Below, piece after piece: positions 1 through 6,674 of a stretch of DNA of 11,638 bases (within the stretch, counting starts at the first letter, position 1; every line of letters begins with the position of its first letter). This DNA comes from Prosthecobacter sp. Its GTDB lineage: Bacteria; Verrucomicrobiota; Verrucomicrobiia; Verrucomicrobiales; Verrucomicrobiaceae. Below the pieces are notes generated by a model, which saw only the letters and a program-made list of their open reading frames with translations, had not been told where the DNA came from and did not search any database. Location: the NCBI GenBank assembly GCA_025869455.1, contig JAOZVT010000454.1, positions 1-11,638 on the forward strand, in the 5' to 3' direction. The position numbers were made by a program, and so were the translations under genes.

Positions 1-30
1 CCCAAAGCATTTTCCTTGCCGAACACTATT

Positions 31-203
31 GGCATCTTGCCTGTGTCTAAACAGCCGAAACAACTGTCCTCCATAACTCGAACATGGAGCACGGGCATCT
101 TGCCTGTGTCTAAACAGCCGAAACAACTGTCCTCCATAACTCAAGCATGGAGCACAGGCATCTTGCCTGTGTCTAAACAGCCGAGACGGCTGTTCTCCAT
201 AAA
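31..203. repeat. Three-copy 63-bp tandem structured repeat
   Basis: Three direct copies begin at 31, 94 and 157 with an exact 63-bp period. Each starts GGCATCTTGCCTGTGTCTAA. The first copy lacks a clean left arm and the third diverges on the right. The third copy folds perfectly: an outer stem ATGGAG (147-152) with CTCCAT (195-200) encloses two hairpins, CACAGGCA/TGCCTGTG (153-160 with 164-171, loop TCT) and AACAGCCG/CGGCTGTT (176-183 with 187-194, loop AGA). This is a compact three-way junction or cruciform. Copy 2 keeps the outer stem (84-89 with 132-137) and the first hairpin with one G-T pair, but its second hairpin is degraded. Because 63 is divisible by 3, the array reads as an open frame (16-207) of a 21-residue repeat. 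I regard that frame as spurious. Similar 'TGILPV' artefact peptides are, from memory, common in Verrucomicrobiota and Planctomycetota genomes. Confidence 0.9.
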
Positions 204-239
204 ATGAGTTTATGGAAGTCCCCTTAAATTAAAGTCTTC

Positions 240-282
240 GACCCACCGCCACCCTGCCAGTCAGGGATGCGGTGGGTCTTTT
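240..282 (+). terminator. Rho-independent terminator hairpin before the esterase gene
   Basis: GACCCACCGC (240-249) pairs perfectly with GCGGTGGGTC (269-278). An inner stem CCCTG/CAGGG (252-256 with 262-266) extends it, and TTTT follows at 279-282. On the + strand this is a classic intrinsic terminator. No + strand gene precedes it inside the window, so it either ends a transcript entering from the left through the repeats or acts as an attenuator for the esterase gene. It covers the ATG at 267, which argues against that codon as the esterase start. The rest of 1-347 outside the repeat and this hairpin shows no gene. Confidence 0.8.
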
Positions 283-347
283 CGTATCGGGTTCTGATAT
301 ATATGGAGGGAAAGAATGACCCTGCTGGAGGGGTACTTTCCATCCTC

Positions 348-2453
348 ATGTCCCGACTCCCGACCACACCCCGCCGTGACTTTTTGCAGACCACGGGCCT
401 GAGCCTTCTGGGCCTGCCTTTGGTTTCTCAATGGACAGCCAGCACCGTCTCCGCAGCAGAGGCCGTAGCCAAGACCGCCGTAGCACCAGCCCTGCCCCCG
501 CTGAATCGCTTTCCACGAATGATGCAGGAGTGGCTGGTGGATCAGATGCGTGAAATCGAGGCCCAGGGTGATGAAAAAAGGGCCGCTTTGAAAACCAAAG
601 CAGAGGCCGAAGCCTATGTGAAAAGCGTCCAGGAGCGCATTCGCCAAAGCTTTGGTCCTATGCCAGAAAAGACCCCTCTGAATGCCAAGGTCACGCAGGT
701 GGTTGAACGAGATGTTTATCGGATCGAAAACATCGTGTTCGAAAGTCGTCCAGGCTACCTCGTCACCGGAAATCTGTATGTGCCGAAAGGCCGTTCAGGC
801 AGGCTACCTGCCACCGTCGGTGTCTGTGGTCACTCCCAGAATGGCAAGGCCGCAGAAGCCTATCAAAGCTTTGCTCAGGGCTTAGCCAGACAGGGACATA
901 TTTGCTTCATCATAGATCCCGTCGGTCAGGGAGAGCGCTTTCAATATCTCAAAGAAGGCAGTCTGAAATCACGTCTCGGCGGTGGGGTTTCTGAGCACAT
1001 TCAAATGGGTAATTCGCAGACTTTGGTGGGCGAGTTTTTAGGCTCTTGGTTTGCCTGGGATGGCATCCGTGCGCTGGACTACCTGCTGACGCGCGCTGAA
1101 GTGGACCCGCAACATTTAGGAGTCACCGGAAACTCCGGTGGTGGCACTCAAACCACTTGGCTCTGTGGGCTGGAACCACGTTTCACCATGGGTGCTCCCT
1201 CCTGCTTTGTGACCACTTTTCGGCGCAATGTGGAAAACGAACTGCCAGCGGATACGGAGCAGTGCCCGCCGCAAGCCTTAGCTCTAGGCCTGGATCATGC
1301 CGACTTCCTCGCAGCCATGGCTCCCAAGCCAGTGCTGATTCTGTCCCAAGAGAAAGACTTTTTCGACACTCGTGGTTCGGCGGAAGCCTATGAGCGACTG
1401 AAAATATTATACACCTTGTTAGGCAAGCCTGAGAACATCCAGCTTCACGTCGGCCCAGATCCACACGGTTATTCTCAGTCAAATCGAGAGGCCATGTATG
1501 GATTCTTCAACAAGGTCACCGGAGTCTCCCAAGAACATGCCGAGCCAACCCTCTTGATCGAAAAAGATGAGACGCTGTGGTGTACGCCAAAGGGACAAGT
1601 GGCAGAGCTAAACTCACGCACGCTCATGTCGTTCACCCAGGAAAAAGCACGGGCTTTAGCCGCACAGCGTCCAGGGCTCAAAGGAGCCGCCTTGAAAACA
1701 GCCGTGCGTGAAGTTTTGCGCCTGCCGGAACTCCCGCAGTCCGCGCCAGACTACGGCATCTTGCGCAGCGTCGGTTCCCGCAAATACCCAGCCAAAGCCT
1801 ATTGCATCTACACGGTCGAAACAGAACCGGGCATCCACGCTTTAGTCACCCGCTTGCAGGAAGAAGCCTTGACCTCGCGAATGCCAGGAGCTGCTAAACG
1901 CGCCGTGCTTTACATCTCCCATCATTCCGCCGATGCCGAAACGCGCTCAGAGCCGCTGGTGCAGGAGCTTCTACAAGCCGAGCCCGAGTCCGCTTTCTAT
2001 GCTTGCGATGTCCGTGGCATCGGTGATTCCCAGCCAGACACCTGTGGGGCAGACCAGTTTCTGAAACCCTACGGCAGCCATTATTTTTATGCCGCTCATG
2101 GGCTAATGTTGGATCGTCCTTTGTTAGGCCAACGCGTCTTTGACGTCCTGCGTGTGATCCAGGCTCTGCGTGCCGCAGGTCATCAGGAAGTGCACTTAGC
2201 AGGTCGTGGCTGGGGTGCGCTCGTCGCAGCTTTCGCAGCTTTGTTATCAGACGAGGTGAAACAAGTGAGCCTGAAAAACGCACTCGCCTCCTTCAGCGAG
2301 ATCGCCGAAGATCCTGCCTACCAATGGCCTTATGCCATCATGCTGCCCCATGTGCTGGCCCATTTTGATCTGCCAGAATGCTATGCCGCTTTGGCTAACA
2401 AAAAGCTTCAAAACTTAGAGCCTTGGGGGGCAGGGGACGGCATGAAGCTTTGA
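348..2453 (+). CDS. Tat-exported alpha/beta-hydrolase (acetyl xylan esterase-like), two-domain
   Basis: Predicted secreted or periplasmic serine hydrolase of 701 aa, probably a carbohydrate or acyl esterase; the substrate is unknown. The N-terminus carries a twin-arginine signal (P-R-R-D-F-L-Q at about residues 8-14, then a hydrophobic stretch ending near S-A-A-E-A). A first alpha/beta-hydrolase domain follows: a conserved G-H-S-Q-N-G-K strand turn, nucleophile elbow G-N-S-G-G-G with Ser263, an Asp near 337-340 (E-K-D-F-F-D) and His373 in D-P-H-G-Y. The last 200 or so residues look like a second hydrolase-like fold (D-V-R-G-I-G-D-S, then A-G-R-G-W-G-A), with Gly621 where a nucleophile Ser would sit, so this half is probably inactive. 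I chose the start at 348 because the in-frame ATG at 267 lies inside a terminator hairpin and the Tat motif begins just after 348. An in-frame ATG at 303 cannot be excluded. GGAGGGG at 327-333 is a rather distant ribosome site (14 nt). Acetyl xylan esterase/dienelactone-hydrolase family membership is from motif recognition, not a search. Confidence 0.85.
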   Translation: MSRLPTTPRRDFLQTTGLSLLGLPLVSQWTASTVSAAEAVAKTAVAPALPPLNRFPRMMQEWLVDQMREIEAQGDEKRAALKTKAEAEAYVKSVQERIRQSFGPMPEKTPLNAKVTQVVERDVYRIENIVFESRPGYLVTGNLYVPKGRSGRLPATVGVCGHSQNGKAAEAYQSFAQGLARQGHICFIIDPVGQGERFQYLKEGSLKSRLGGGVSEHIQMGNSQTLVGEFLGSWFAWDGIRALDYLLTRAEVDPQHLGVTGNSGGGTQTTWLCGLEPRFTMGAPSCFVTTFRRNVENELPADTEQCPPQALALGLDHADFLAAMAPKPVLILSQEKDFFDTRGSAEAYERLKILYTLLGKPENIQLHVGPDPHGYSQSNREAMYGFFNKVTGVSQEHAEPTLLIEKDETLWCTPKGQVAELNSRTLMSFTQEKARALAAQRPGLKGAALKTAVREVLRLPELPQSAPDYGILRSVGSRKYPAKAYCIYTVETEPGIHALVTRLQEEALTSRMPGAAKRAVLYISHHSADAETRSEPLVQELLQAEPESAFYACDVRGIGDSQPDTCGADQFLKPYGSHYFYAAHGLMLDRPLLGQRVFDVLRVIQALRAAGHQEVHLAGRGWGALVAAFAALLSDEVKQVSLKNALASFSEIAEDPAYQWPYAIMLPHVLAHFDLPECYAALANKKLQNLEPWGAGDGMKL

Positions 2454-2466
2454 GAACGACTTCTTC

Positions 2467-2487
2467 TAACGCAATTTAATTGCATAT
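2467..2487. promoter_or_regulatory. Putative Fur-family (Zur-like) operator, site A
   Basis: GCAATTTAATTGC (2471-2483) is a perfect 6-1-6 inverted repeat. With one more base on each side it becomes a near-perfect 7-1-7 palindrome (2470-2484), the layout typical of Fur, Zur and PerR boxes. The 21 bases from 2467 match the sequence at 6546-6566 at 18 positions. Both sites sit at the 5' end of a COG0523 GTPase gene. Site A ends 32 bp before the ATG at 2517 and overlaps a plausible -10 (TATTAA, 2485-2490), as expected for a repressor site. Assigning it to Zur is inference from gene content; no regulator gene is in the window. Confidence 0.6.
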
Positions 2488-2516
2488 TAAACAATGGCGC
2501 ACATGCTAGTCTCAGC

Positions 2517-3689
2517 ATGCGTGTCATCATCATTTCAGGTTTTCTAGGTTCTGGTAAAACCACGCTCCTACGCCGCCTACTAAGAGAAGCTGACGGGCGT
2601 TCACTTGGCGTGATTGTGAATGATCTTGCAGAGCTAGAGGTAGATGGTGATCTCATGCGTGCAGCACATCGGGTTTCTGAAAAAGAGGGCACGCTGGTCA
2701 GTGTGCATTCGGGATCTATCAGTGGTGGACAACGCGGGGCGCTCGCTTCAGCTCTTGACCAGATGAAGCAAACGGGGGTGAAGGAAGTCGTCATCGAGAC
2801 CTCTGGGAGTACACACCCTTGGCCCTTGATTGAGGAGGTCTGCCAGCATTCAGACTGCCAGCTCGCCACCTTTGTGACCTTGGTGGATGCTCGTGCTTTT
2901 GTGGAAGACTTTGGTTCCGGCCAGGAGCTCTTTCGTCAGCTTATTCATAACCAAGACCATGACCAGCGCACCACAGCTAATCTGCTGGCTGAGCAGATCC
3001 AGTTTGCCAGCTTGATTTTATTGACGAAGACGGATCGCTTATCTCAGGAAGATCTACCCCTGGTCCACAAGTGCCTGGAGATTCTAAATCCAGAGGCAGA
3101 GGTTCACAAAGTGGTCCGTGGTAAGCTGGAACCCGCCCTCCTTCTGGATCAGGATAGCTTTAGTCTCCAGCGTGCTTTGACCCTCGCGGAACCTTGGCTT
3201 GACGACACGGCTTTGCAGCCTGGAGAGCCGACTGACTATGACATTGGCAGCACCGTCATCAGCGATCCTCGGCCACTGCATCCAGATCGTCTCTGGAGAC
3301 TCTTTCGCACTCGCCTGACCACAGGCATCCATCGCAGCAAGGGCTTTATCTGGCTGGCATCCAGAGACGATCAGGTTCTGTTGTGGAATCAAGCCGCTGG
3401 CGGCATTGATCTGGAACTGCTGGCCTATTGGCGAGCCGCCGTGGTGAAGGATCCTCTCGGTAAGTTGCTGTCTGAGGAGAAAGCCGTTCTAGCCACGCAG
3501 CTCAAAGAGGCCCACCCGCGTTATGGTGACCGTCTCAATGAACTGACCATCATCGGAGCCTTGGAAGAGAGAGCACGGTTTGTAAAGGAGCTTGAGCAGT
3601 GCTTTTGCTCGGAGTCAGAGATCCTCCACTGGGAGTCTGGGGGACATTTTGAGGACCCTTGGCCGACTAACCTCCGGCAGGTGGACTGA
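2517..3689 (+). CDS. COG0523/G3E GTPase, ZigA-like paralog lacking the CxCC metal motif
   Basis: A 390-aa relative of the zinc chaperone GTPase ZigA encoded at 6546-5311. The layout is a G3E GTPase domain (about 1-200) followed by a CobW C-terminal domain (about 245-385). Walker A is intact (G-F-L-G-S-G-K-T-T, 8-16), V-N-D follows near residue 35, and the base-recognition motif is T-K-T-D (170-173) rather than N-K-x-D. The hallmark G-C-I-C-C is replaced by G-S-I-S-G (66-70), so all three metal-site cysteines are missing in an otherwise well-aligned region. The C-terminus keeps family landmarks such as P-L-H-P-D-R-L, S-K-G-F-I-W-L-A and a final E-D-P-W-P. The start is at the first codon giving the typical M-R-V-I-I-I-S-G beginning; no clear Shine-Dalgarno precedes it. 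It lies under putative operator site A and converges on the minus-strand operon. Nucleotide binding probably persists, while metal handling must differ from ZigA. It might be a regulatory or decoy paralog, or might use other ligands. Confidence 0.9.
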   Translation: MRVIIISGFLGSGKTTLLRRLLREADGRSLGVIVNDLAELEVDGDLMRAAHRVSEKEGTLVSVHSGSISGGQRGALASALDQMKQTGVKEVVIETSGSTHPWPLIEEVCQHSDCQLATFVTLVDARAFVEDFGSGQELFRQLIHNQDHDQRTTANLLAEQIQFASLILLTKTDRLSQEDLPLVHKCLEILNPEAEVHKVVRGKLEPALLLDQDSFSLQRALTLAEPWLDDTALQPGEPTDYDIGSTVISDPRPLHPDRLWRLFRTRLTTGIHRSKGFIWLASRDDQVLLWNQAAGGIDLELLAYWRAAVVKDPLGKLLSEEKAVLATQLKEAHPRYGDRLNELTIIGALEERARFVKELEQCFCSESEILHWESGGHFEDPWPTNLRQVD

Positions 3690-4286
3690 AGGAGATGGAG
3701 GCCATCTACTTGGCTGCTTATGAAACCACACCCTCGCACGTTCCAGCGTGGGTGAACCTTCAGCGAACAGACATAACCATTGCAGCGCCAGATCAGGTGA
3801 AAGCCAAGGGCGACTCGTAGGTAGTCGGTTAAACATCCGAAAACATTCCTGCCGATGTTGATCACAGCAAAAGTGGATCACCCATTGTTCATAGTCCACC
3901 AGCCACGCGGCAAACTTGCGTCCCGCTTCCAGCAGTTCCTTCACATCGCCAGATTTGAGGTACTCATAATCATACCGACCAGGGACCACCGGACTCTGGA
4001 GATGATGCGTATAACAACGTTTGTCGGAACGAATGAAAAGGAAACCAGGACAAGACAGGGAAGAATCATAAAAGCCTGCGCACGCGCCATGAAGCTCAAT
4101 GAAACCTTTTAGCCAGGGTTTACGATAGCAGCTAGTCCCTTGCAGTCCTGCTGAGGGATGCTTTTCAAAACCATACTTCAGCAGCAGATTGCTACCGTAA
4201 AGTACATCACGGCCCCAGAAAAACATTTGCTGCCCCAGTGCCTGAGTGAAGTCATTCAAGTGCCCGCGCCATAGCTGCTTTTTCAT
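3615..4286 (-). CDS. Unrecognised Cys/His-rich protein in the COG0523 operon
   Basis: I do not recognise this 223-aa protein. It has eight cysteines (53, 69, 79, 91, 140, 141, 148, 172) and about nine histidines, including L-H-G-A-C-A, R-C-Y-T-H-H and H-F-C-C-D-Q-H. Several short stretches look like conserved-family blocks (F-F-W-G-R-D-V-L-Y-G, L-Q-G-T-S-C-Y-R, I-E-L-H-G-A-C-A-G-F-Y, P-G-R-Y-D-Y-E). No signal peptide or membrane segment is evident, so it is probably cytosolic. I chose the ATG at 4286, which lies 16 bp after the stop of the upstream GTPase gene; an earlier ATG (4397) would overlap that gene. It is thus the third gene of the zigA operon. The last 25 codons overlap the + strand GTPase gene, and the tail (rich in Pro, Ser and Arg) looks less conserved. 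The cysteines and the context suggest metal binding or a zinc-related role, but that is inference. Confidence 0.65.
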   Translation of the reverse strand: MKKQLWRGHLNDFTQALGQQMFFWGRDVLYGSNLLLKYGFEKHPSAGLQGTSCYRKPWLKGFIELHGACAGFYDSSLSCPGFLFIRSDKRCYTHHLQSPVVPGRYDYEYLKSGDVKELLEAGRKFAAWLVDYEQWVIHFCCDQHRQECFRMFNRLPTSRPWLSPDLALQWLCLFAEGSPTLERARVWFHKQPSRWPPSPSVHLPEVSRPRVLKMSPRLPVEDL

Positions 4287-4302
4287 GAGGAAGGCGGCAA
4301 CT

Positions 4303-5301
4303 TCACAAATCGTAAGGTTTGAAGCCTGGGTTGACCTCCGCTGACGGCAGATCTGCAAAGCGGCGGGAGATATCTTGCACTGGCAGACCGACCCCAATGA
4401 TGACCCCGGTAGGAATGACCCCCAAATTACCCAACATGGGTAGAAACCAGGTCTCTGCCTGGGGCCTCACATGTTGAAAGGACATCGGAATGGTCGGCAG
4501 TTCTGCCAGCCTGCAAAGACCTTTGACACGAATGACTTCTTCCGGCAGTTCCCTCAGCGTTTCCTCCAAATCCCGTCGCTTGACCACGAAAGGAATGTCC
4601 ACCTTCATGGCGGTAAAAGCGCGTTCATTCTCATGATGGTGGTGATGGTCAGCGGTAGCCTGCCAGCGGTCTTCTAACATGCTTTTAGGATCTGGGGCTA
4701 CGCGTCTAAAGCGCGAGGAGAGACAGAGAAATTTCAAGGTATCTGCCAGCTTTTCAGCATCCGTCTCCAGAGCACGCGGGCTTTGGTCGATAGCCCATGC
4801 TCTGAGTTCACCGATGCGAGTTTCCTCTGCGTGATCCAAGTGAGTCAGCATCCAGTGTGTGGCTGTCTGCATTTGCTCTCGCTCCAGTTCATTGTGATCC
4901 TCGCGTTTTTGCCAGCGGGATGCGTCTAACATCGTGACCTGCAATGGGGACGTGAAACGCTGGGTTTCTCCACGGGCAGCCAGAGCTGTGATCAGGCTGA
5001 TGAGGTCTGAGGCTCCATTCGCCTCCACCAAAAGCACACCACCTGGAGGCACTTCAATGTCACCCAATACCTGAAGAAATTCATTCAACGAACTACAACA
5101 AACACAAGACCCGCTGAGCGCCTGTACCTCCACCCCCGGCGTGCGCAGCCGCACAGCATCCACCTCCGCATCCACGAAGTCATTGACAACGATGCTGAAG
5201 GGAGTCCCCCGCTTCTCCAGCTCAGCCGCAAGCTGGCTCAAAAAAGTGGTTTTTCCGGCTCCGAGAAAACCAGCGATCAACACCAATGGTATGCTCTTCA
5301 T
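4303..5301 (-). CDS. COG0523/CobW-family GTPase with CVCC and poly-His stretch
   Basis: A 332-aa G3E-family GTPase, shorter than and distinct from ZigA, probably a metallochaperone that loads a metal into a client protein using GTP. Visible motifs are Walker A G-F-L-G-A-G-K-T-T (11-19), V-V-N-D-F (38-42), the metal motif C-V-C-C (66-69) in G-S-C-V-C-C-S-S-L, and a D-H-H-H-H-H-E run (His 219-223) between the GTPase and C-terminal domains, typical of zinc- or nickel-handling members. The base-specificity position reads T-H-L-D (153-156) instead of N-K-x-D, so guanine selectivity is uncertain. The start lies only 9 bp beyond the zigA stop codon, so it is almost certainly cotranscribed and controlled from the zigA promoter. 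The downstream unknown gene begins 16 bp after its stop. The client protein is not visible. Confidence 0.88.
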   Translation of the reverse strand: MKSIPLVLIAGFLGAGKTTFLSQLAAELEKRGTPFSIVVNDFVDAEVDAVRLRTPGVEVQALSGSCVCCSSLNEFLQVLGDIEVPPGGVLLVEANGASDLISLITALAARGETQRFTSPLQVTMLDASRWQKREDHNELEREQMQTATHWMLTHLDHAEETRIGELRAWAIDQSPRALETDAEKLADTLKFLCLSSRFRRVAPDPKSMLEDRWQATADHHHHHENERAFTAMKVDIPFVVKRRDLEETLRELPEEVIRVKGLCRLAELPTIPMSFQHVRPQAETWFLPMLGNLGVIPTGVIIGVGLPVQDISRRFADLPSAEVNPGFKPYDL

Positions 5302-5310
5302 CGTGTTCGA

Positions 5311-6546
5311 CTATTCTTCCACAGACTCTGGTTGTACTGAATCCGGCATCCAGCTCGGGAAGGGGTCTGCCCACGTGCTCCAGACTTCGGGACCTTGGTC
5401 ATACTCCTCATCTGTCAGCAGGCAGGCGTCGAACTTTGCCCGCAACTCCACTTGATCCATGTGGCGGCCAATGATGACGATTTCTTGCCTGCGATCTCCA
5501 TAGGGTTCGCGACTGTTATTTTTAATTTCGGTTAGGCTTTGTTGATCCTGAGGCCACTCCGCACGATCAACGGCTGACCAGAAGAAACCCAGGGCGCGCG
5601 TATCTCTCAAGACACCCGCTTGTGATACATACCCGGCTAACTCCATGCGTGTAGCCAGCCAGAAAAGCCCCTTGGCACGCACCACACCCTCCCAAGCTGT
5701 TTTTAAGTGGTCATGCAGGCGCTGCGGATGGAAGGGCCGATGGGCACGATACACAAAACTGCTGATGCCGTATTCTTCCGTCTCTGGCGTGTGACCATTG
5801 AGTGAGTCTAACCAACCTTGGCTTTGCTCAGCTTCACTCATATCAAACAGGCCCGTCTTCATCACCTGTTCCAATGGCACCTCGGAATTTTGGGTCAGAT
5901 GCACCTTGGCCTTGGGATTCAGCGCATGAATGATGCCTTGGATTTCCTCCAGATCTTCGGGCTCCACGCAGTCTGTTTTATTGATGAGGATGACGTTCGC
6001 GAATTCGATCTGATCCGTGAGCAGGTGCGCTAGAGTCCGGCCATCTTCTTCGCTCATGCCCAGTTGGCGATCCTGTAAATCCTCGGTGCTGTGATAATCA
6101 TTCAAGAAATTTCGCGCATCCACCACCGTGACCATGGTATCCAGTTGGGCGATGTCTGATAACGAGTGACCTGATTCATCTTCAAAGGTGAAGGTCTCCG
6201 CCACAGGCATGGGTTCAGAAACTCCCGTGGACTCGATCACCAGGGCATCGAATCGGCCCTCACGCGCCAGTTTGCCCACCTCCAGCATGAGATCTTCACG
6301 GAGCGTGCAGCAGATGCAGCCATTGCTCATCTCCACCATCTTCTCCTCGGTACGGCTCAGTTTTGCATCACCAGATTTTACCAGTTGAGCATCCACATTC
6401 ACCTCACTCATGTCATTGACGATGACGGCCACCTTACGCCCATCGCGATTGCGGAGGATGTGGTTCAACAGCGTGGTCTTTCCGGCACCTAGAAAGCCTG
6501 AGAGAACGGTGACGGGCAGACGCGAAGTGGGATGAGCTGTTTTCAT
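5311..6546 (-). CDS. zigA: Zinc metallochaperone GTPase ZigA/YciC-like
   Basis: A 411-aa COG0523 protein matching the ZigA/YciC subfamily throughout. These proteins are made under zinc limitation and are thought to deliver zinc to essential enzymes with GTP hydrolysis. Motifs: Walker A G-F-L-G-A-G-K-T-T (about 17-25), V-N-D-M-S-E-V-N-V-D, G-C-I-C-C-T-L-R with the metal cysteines at 77, 79 and 80, E-S-T-G-V-S-E-P, base-specificity N-K-T-D (189-192), then a CobW C-terminal domain with E-E-Y-G-I-S-S-F-V-Y-R and the closing G-D-R-R-Q-E and D-P-F-P-S-W signatures. I chose the ATG at 6546. An in-frame ATG at 6564 would add six residues (M-Q-I-Y-C-V) but lies inside the putative operator. No Shine-Dalgarno is evident for either. 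It is first in a three-gene minus-strand operon and is divergent from the vWA gene. Confidence 0.93.
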   Translation of the reverse strand: MKTAHPTSRLPVTVLSGFLGAGKTTLLNHILRNRDGRKVAVIVNDMSEVNVDAQLVKSGDAKLSRTEEKMVEMSNGCICCTLREDLMLEVGKLAREGRFDALVIESTGVSEPMPVAETFTFEDESGHSLSDIAQLDTMVTVVDARNFLNDYHSTEDLQDRQLGMSEEDGRTLAHLLTDQIEFANVILINKTDCVEPEDLEEIQGIIHALNPKAKVHLTQNSEVPLEQVMKTGLFDMSEAEQSQGWLDSLNGHTPETEEYGISSFVYRAHRPFHPQRLHDHLKTAWEGVVRAKGLFWLATRMELAGYVSQAGVLRDTRALGFFWSAVDRAEWPQDQQSLTEIKNNSREPYGDRRQEIVIIGRHMDQVELRAKFDACLLTDEEYDQGPEVWSTWADPFPSWMPDSVQPESVEE

Positions 6547-6566
6547 AACGCAATATATTTGCATTT
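6546..6566. promoter_or_regulatory. Putative Fur-family (Zur-like) operator, site B
   Basis: This sequence matches site A (2467-2487) at 18 of 21 positions; both share TAACGCAAT followed by TA, then TTGCAT. The palindrome is imperfect: GCAA (6550-6553) and TTGC (6559-6562) flank an A/T core. It abuts the chosen zigA start codon and overlaps the alternative start at 6564. Relative to its gene it is inverted compared with site A, which fits a nearly symmetric operator better than a copied upstream region. It could also affect the divergent vWA gene, whose start is about 110 bp away. Confidence 0.55.
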
Positions 6567-6595
6567 AATGGCAGCGCGAACTTATGCAACAAGGA

Positions 6596-6626
6596 TTGCT
6601 ACTCAGGTTTAAAAAAAGCGTATCTA
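6596..6626 (+). promoter_or_regulatory. Possible sigma-70-like promoter of the vWA gene
   Basis: TTGCTA (6596-6601) and TATCTA (6621-6626) are separated by 19 bp, upstream of the vWA start at 6675. Both boxes are imperfect and the spacer is long, so this is tentative. A small inverted repeat GTGTT/AACAC (6629-6633 with 6639-6643) lies just downstream and could be an operator or be chance. Confidence 0.2.
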
Positions 6627-6674
6627 ATGTGTTACTTGAACACTTTGAGCCTGTTCCCTACCAAGTCTTACTCT

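Noticed and set aside
31..203. Possible CRISPR array
   Set aside because: The copies are contiguous 63-bp tandem units without variable spacers, and no cas genes are present.
16..207. 63-aa open frame made of a 21-residue repeat
   Set aside because: The frame is explained by a 63-bp palindromic DNA repeat whose period is divisible by 3. The stems, not the codons, are the conserved structure, and no ribosome site is seen.
267..347. Upstream extension of the esterase gene from the ATG at 267
   Set aside because: The codon sits in the 3' half of a terminator hairpin, and the Tat signal only makes sense with a start near 348.
1754..1770. GGCATCTTGC inside the esterase gene, like the start of the 63-bp repeat
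   Set aside because: Only about ten bases match, the stems are missing, and it lies within coding sequence; coincidence.
2502..2519. CATGCT/AGCATG inverted repeat over the start codon at 2517
   Set aside because: The stem is only six base pairs with no further support; likely chance.
3855..4112. 85-aa + strand open frame
   Set aside because: It is antisense to the Cys/His-rich gene, which has better family-like sequence and operon placement.
4633..4650. Five-His run resembling an engineered tag
   Set aside because: It is internal, mixed with Asp and Glu, and sits where COG0523 proteins naturally carry His-rich metal-binding loops.
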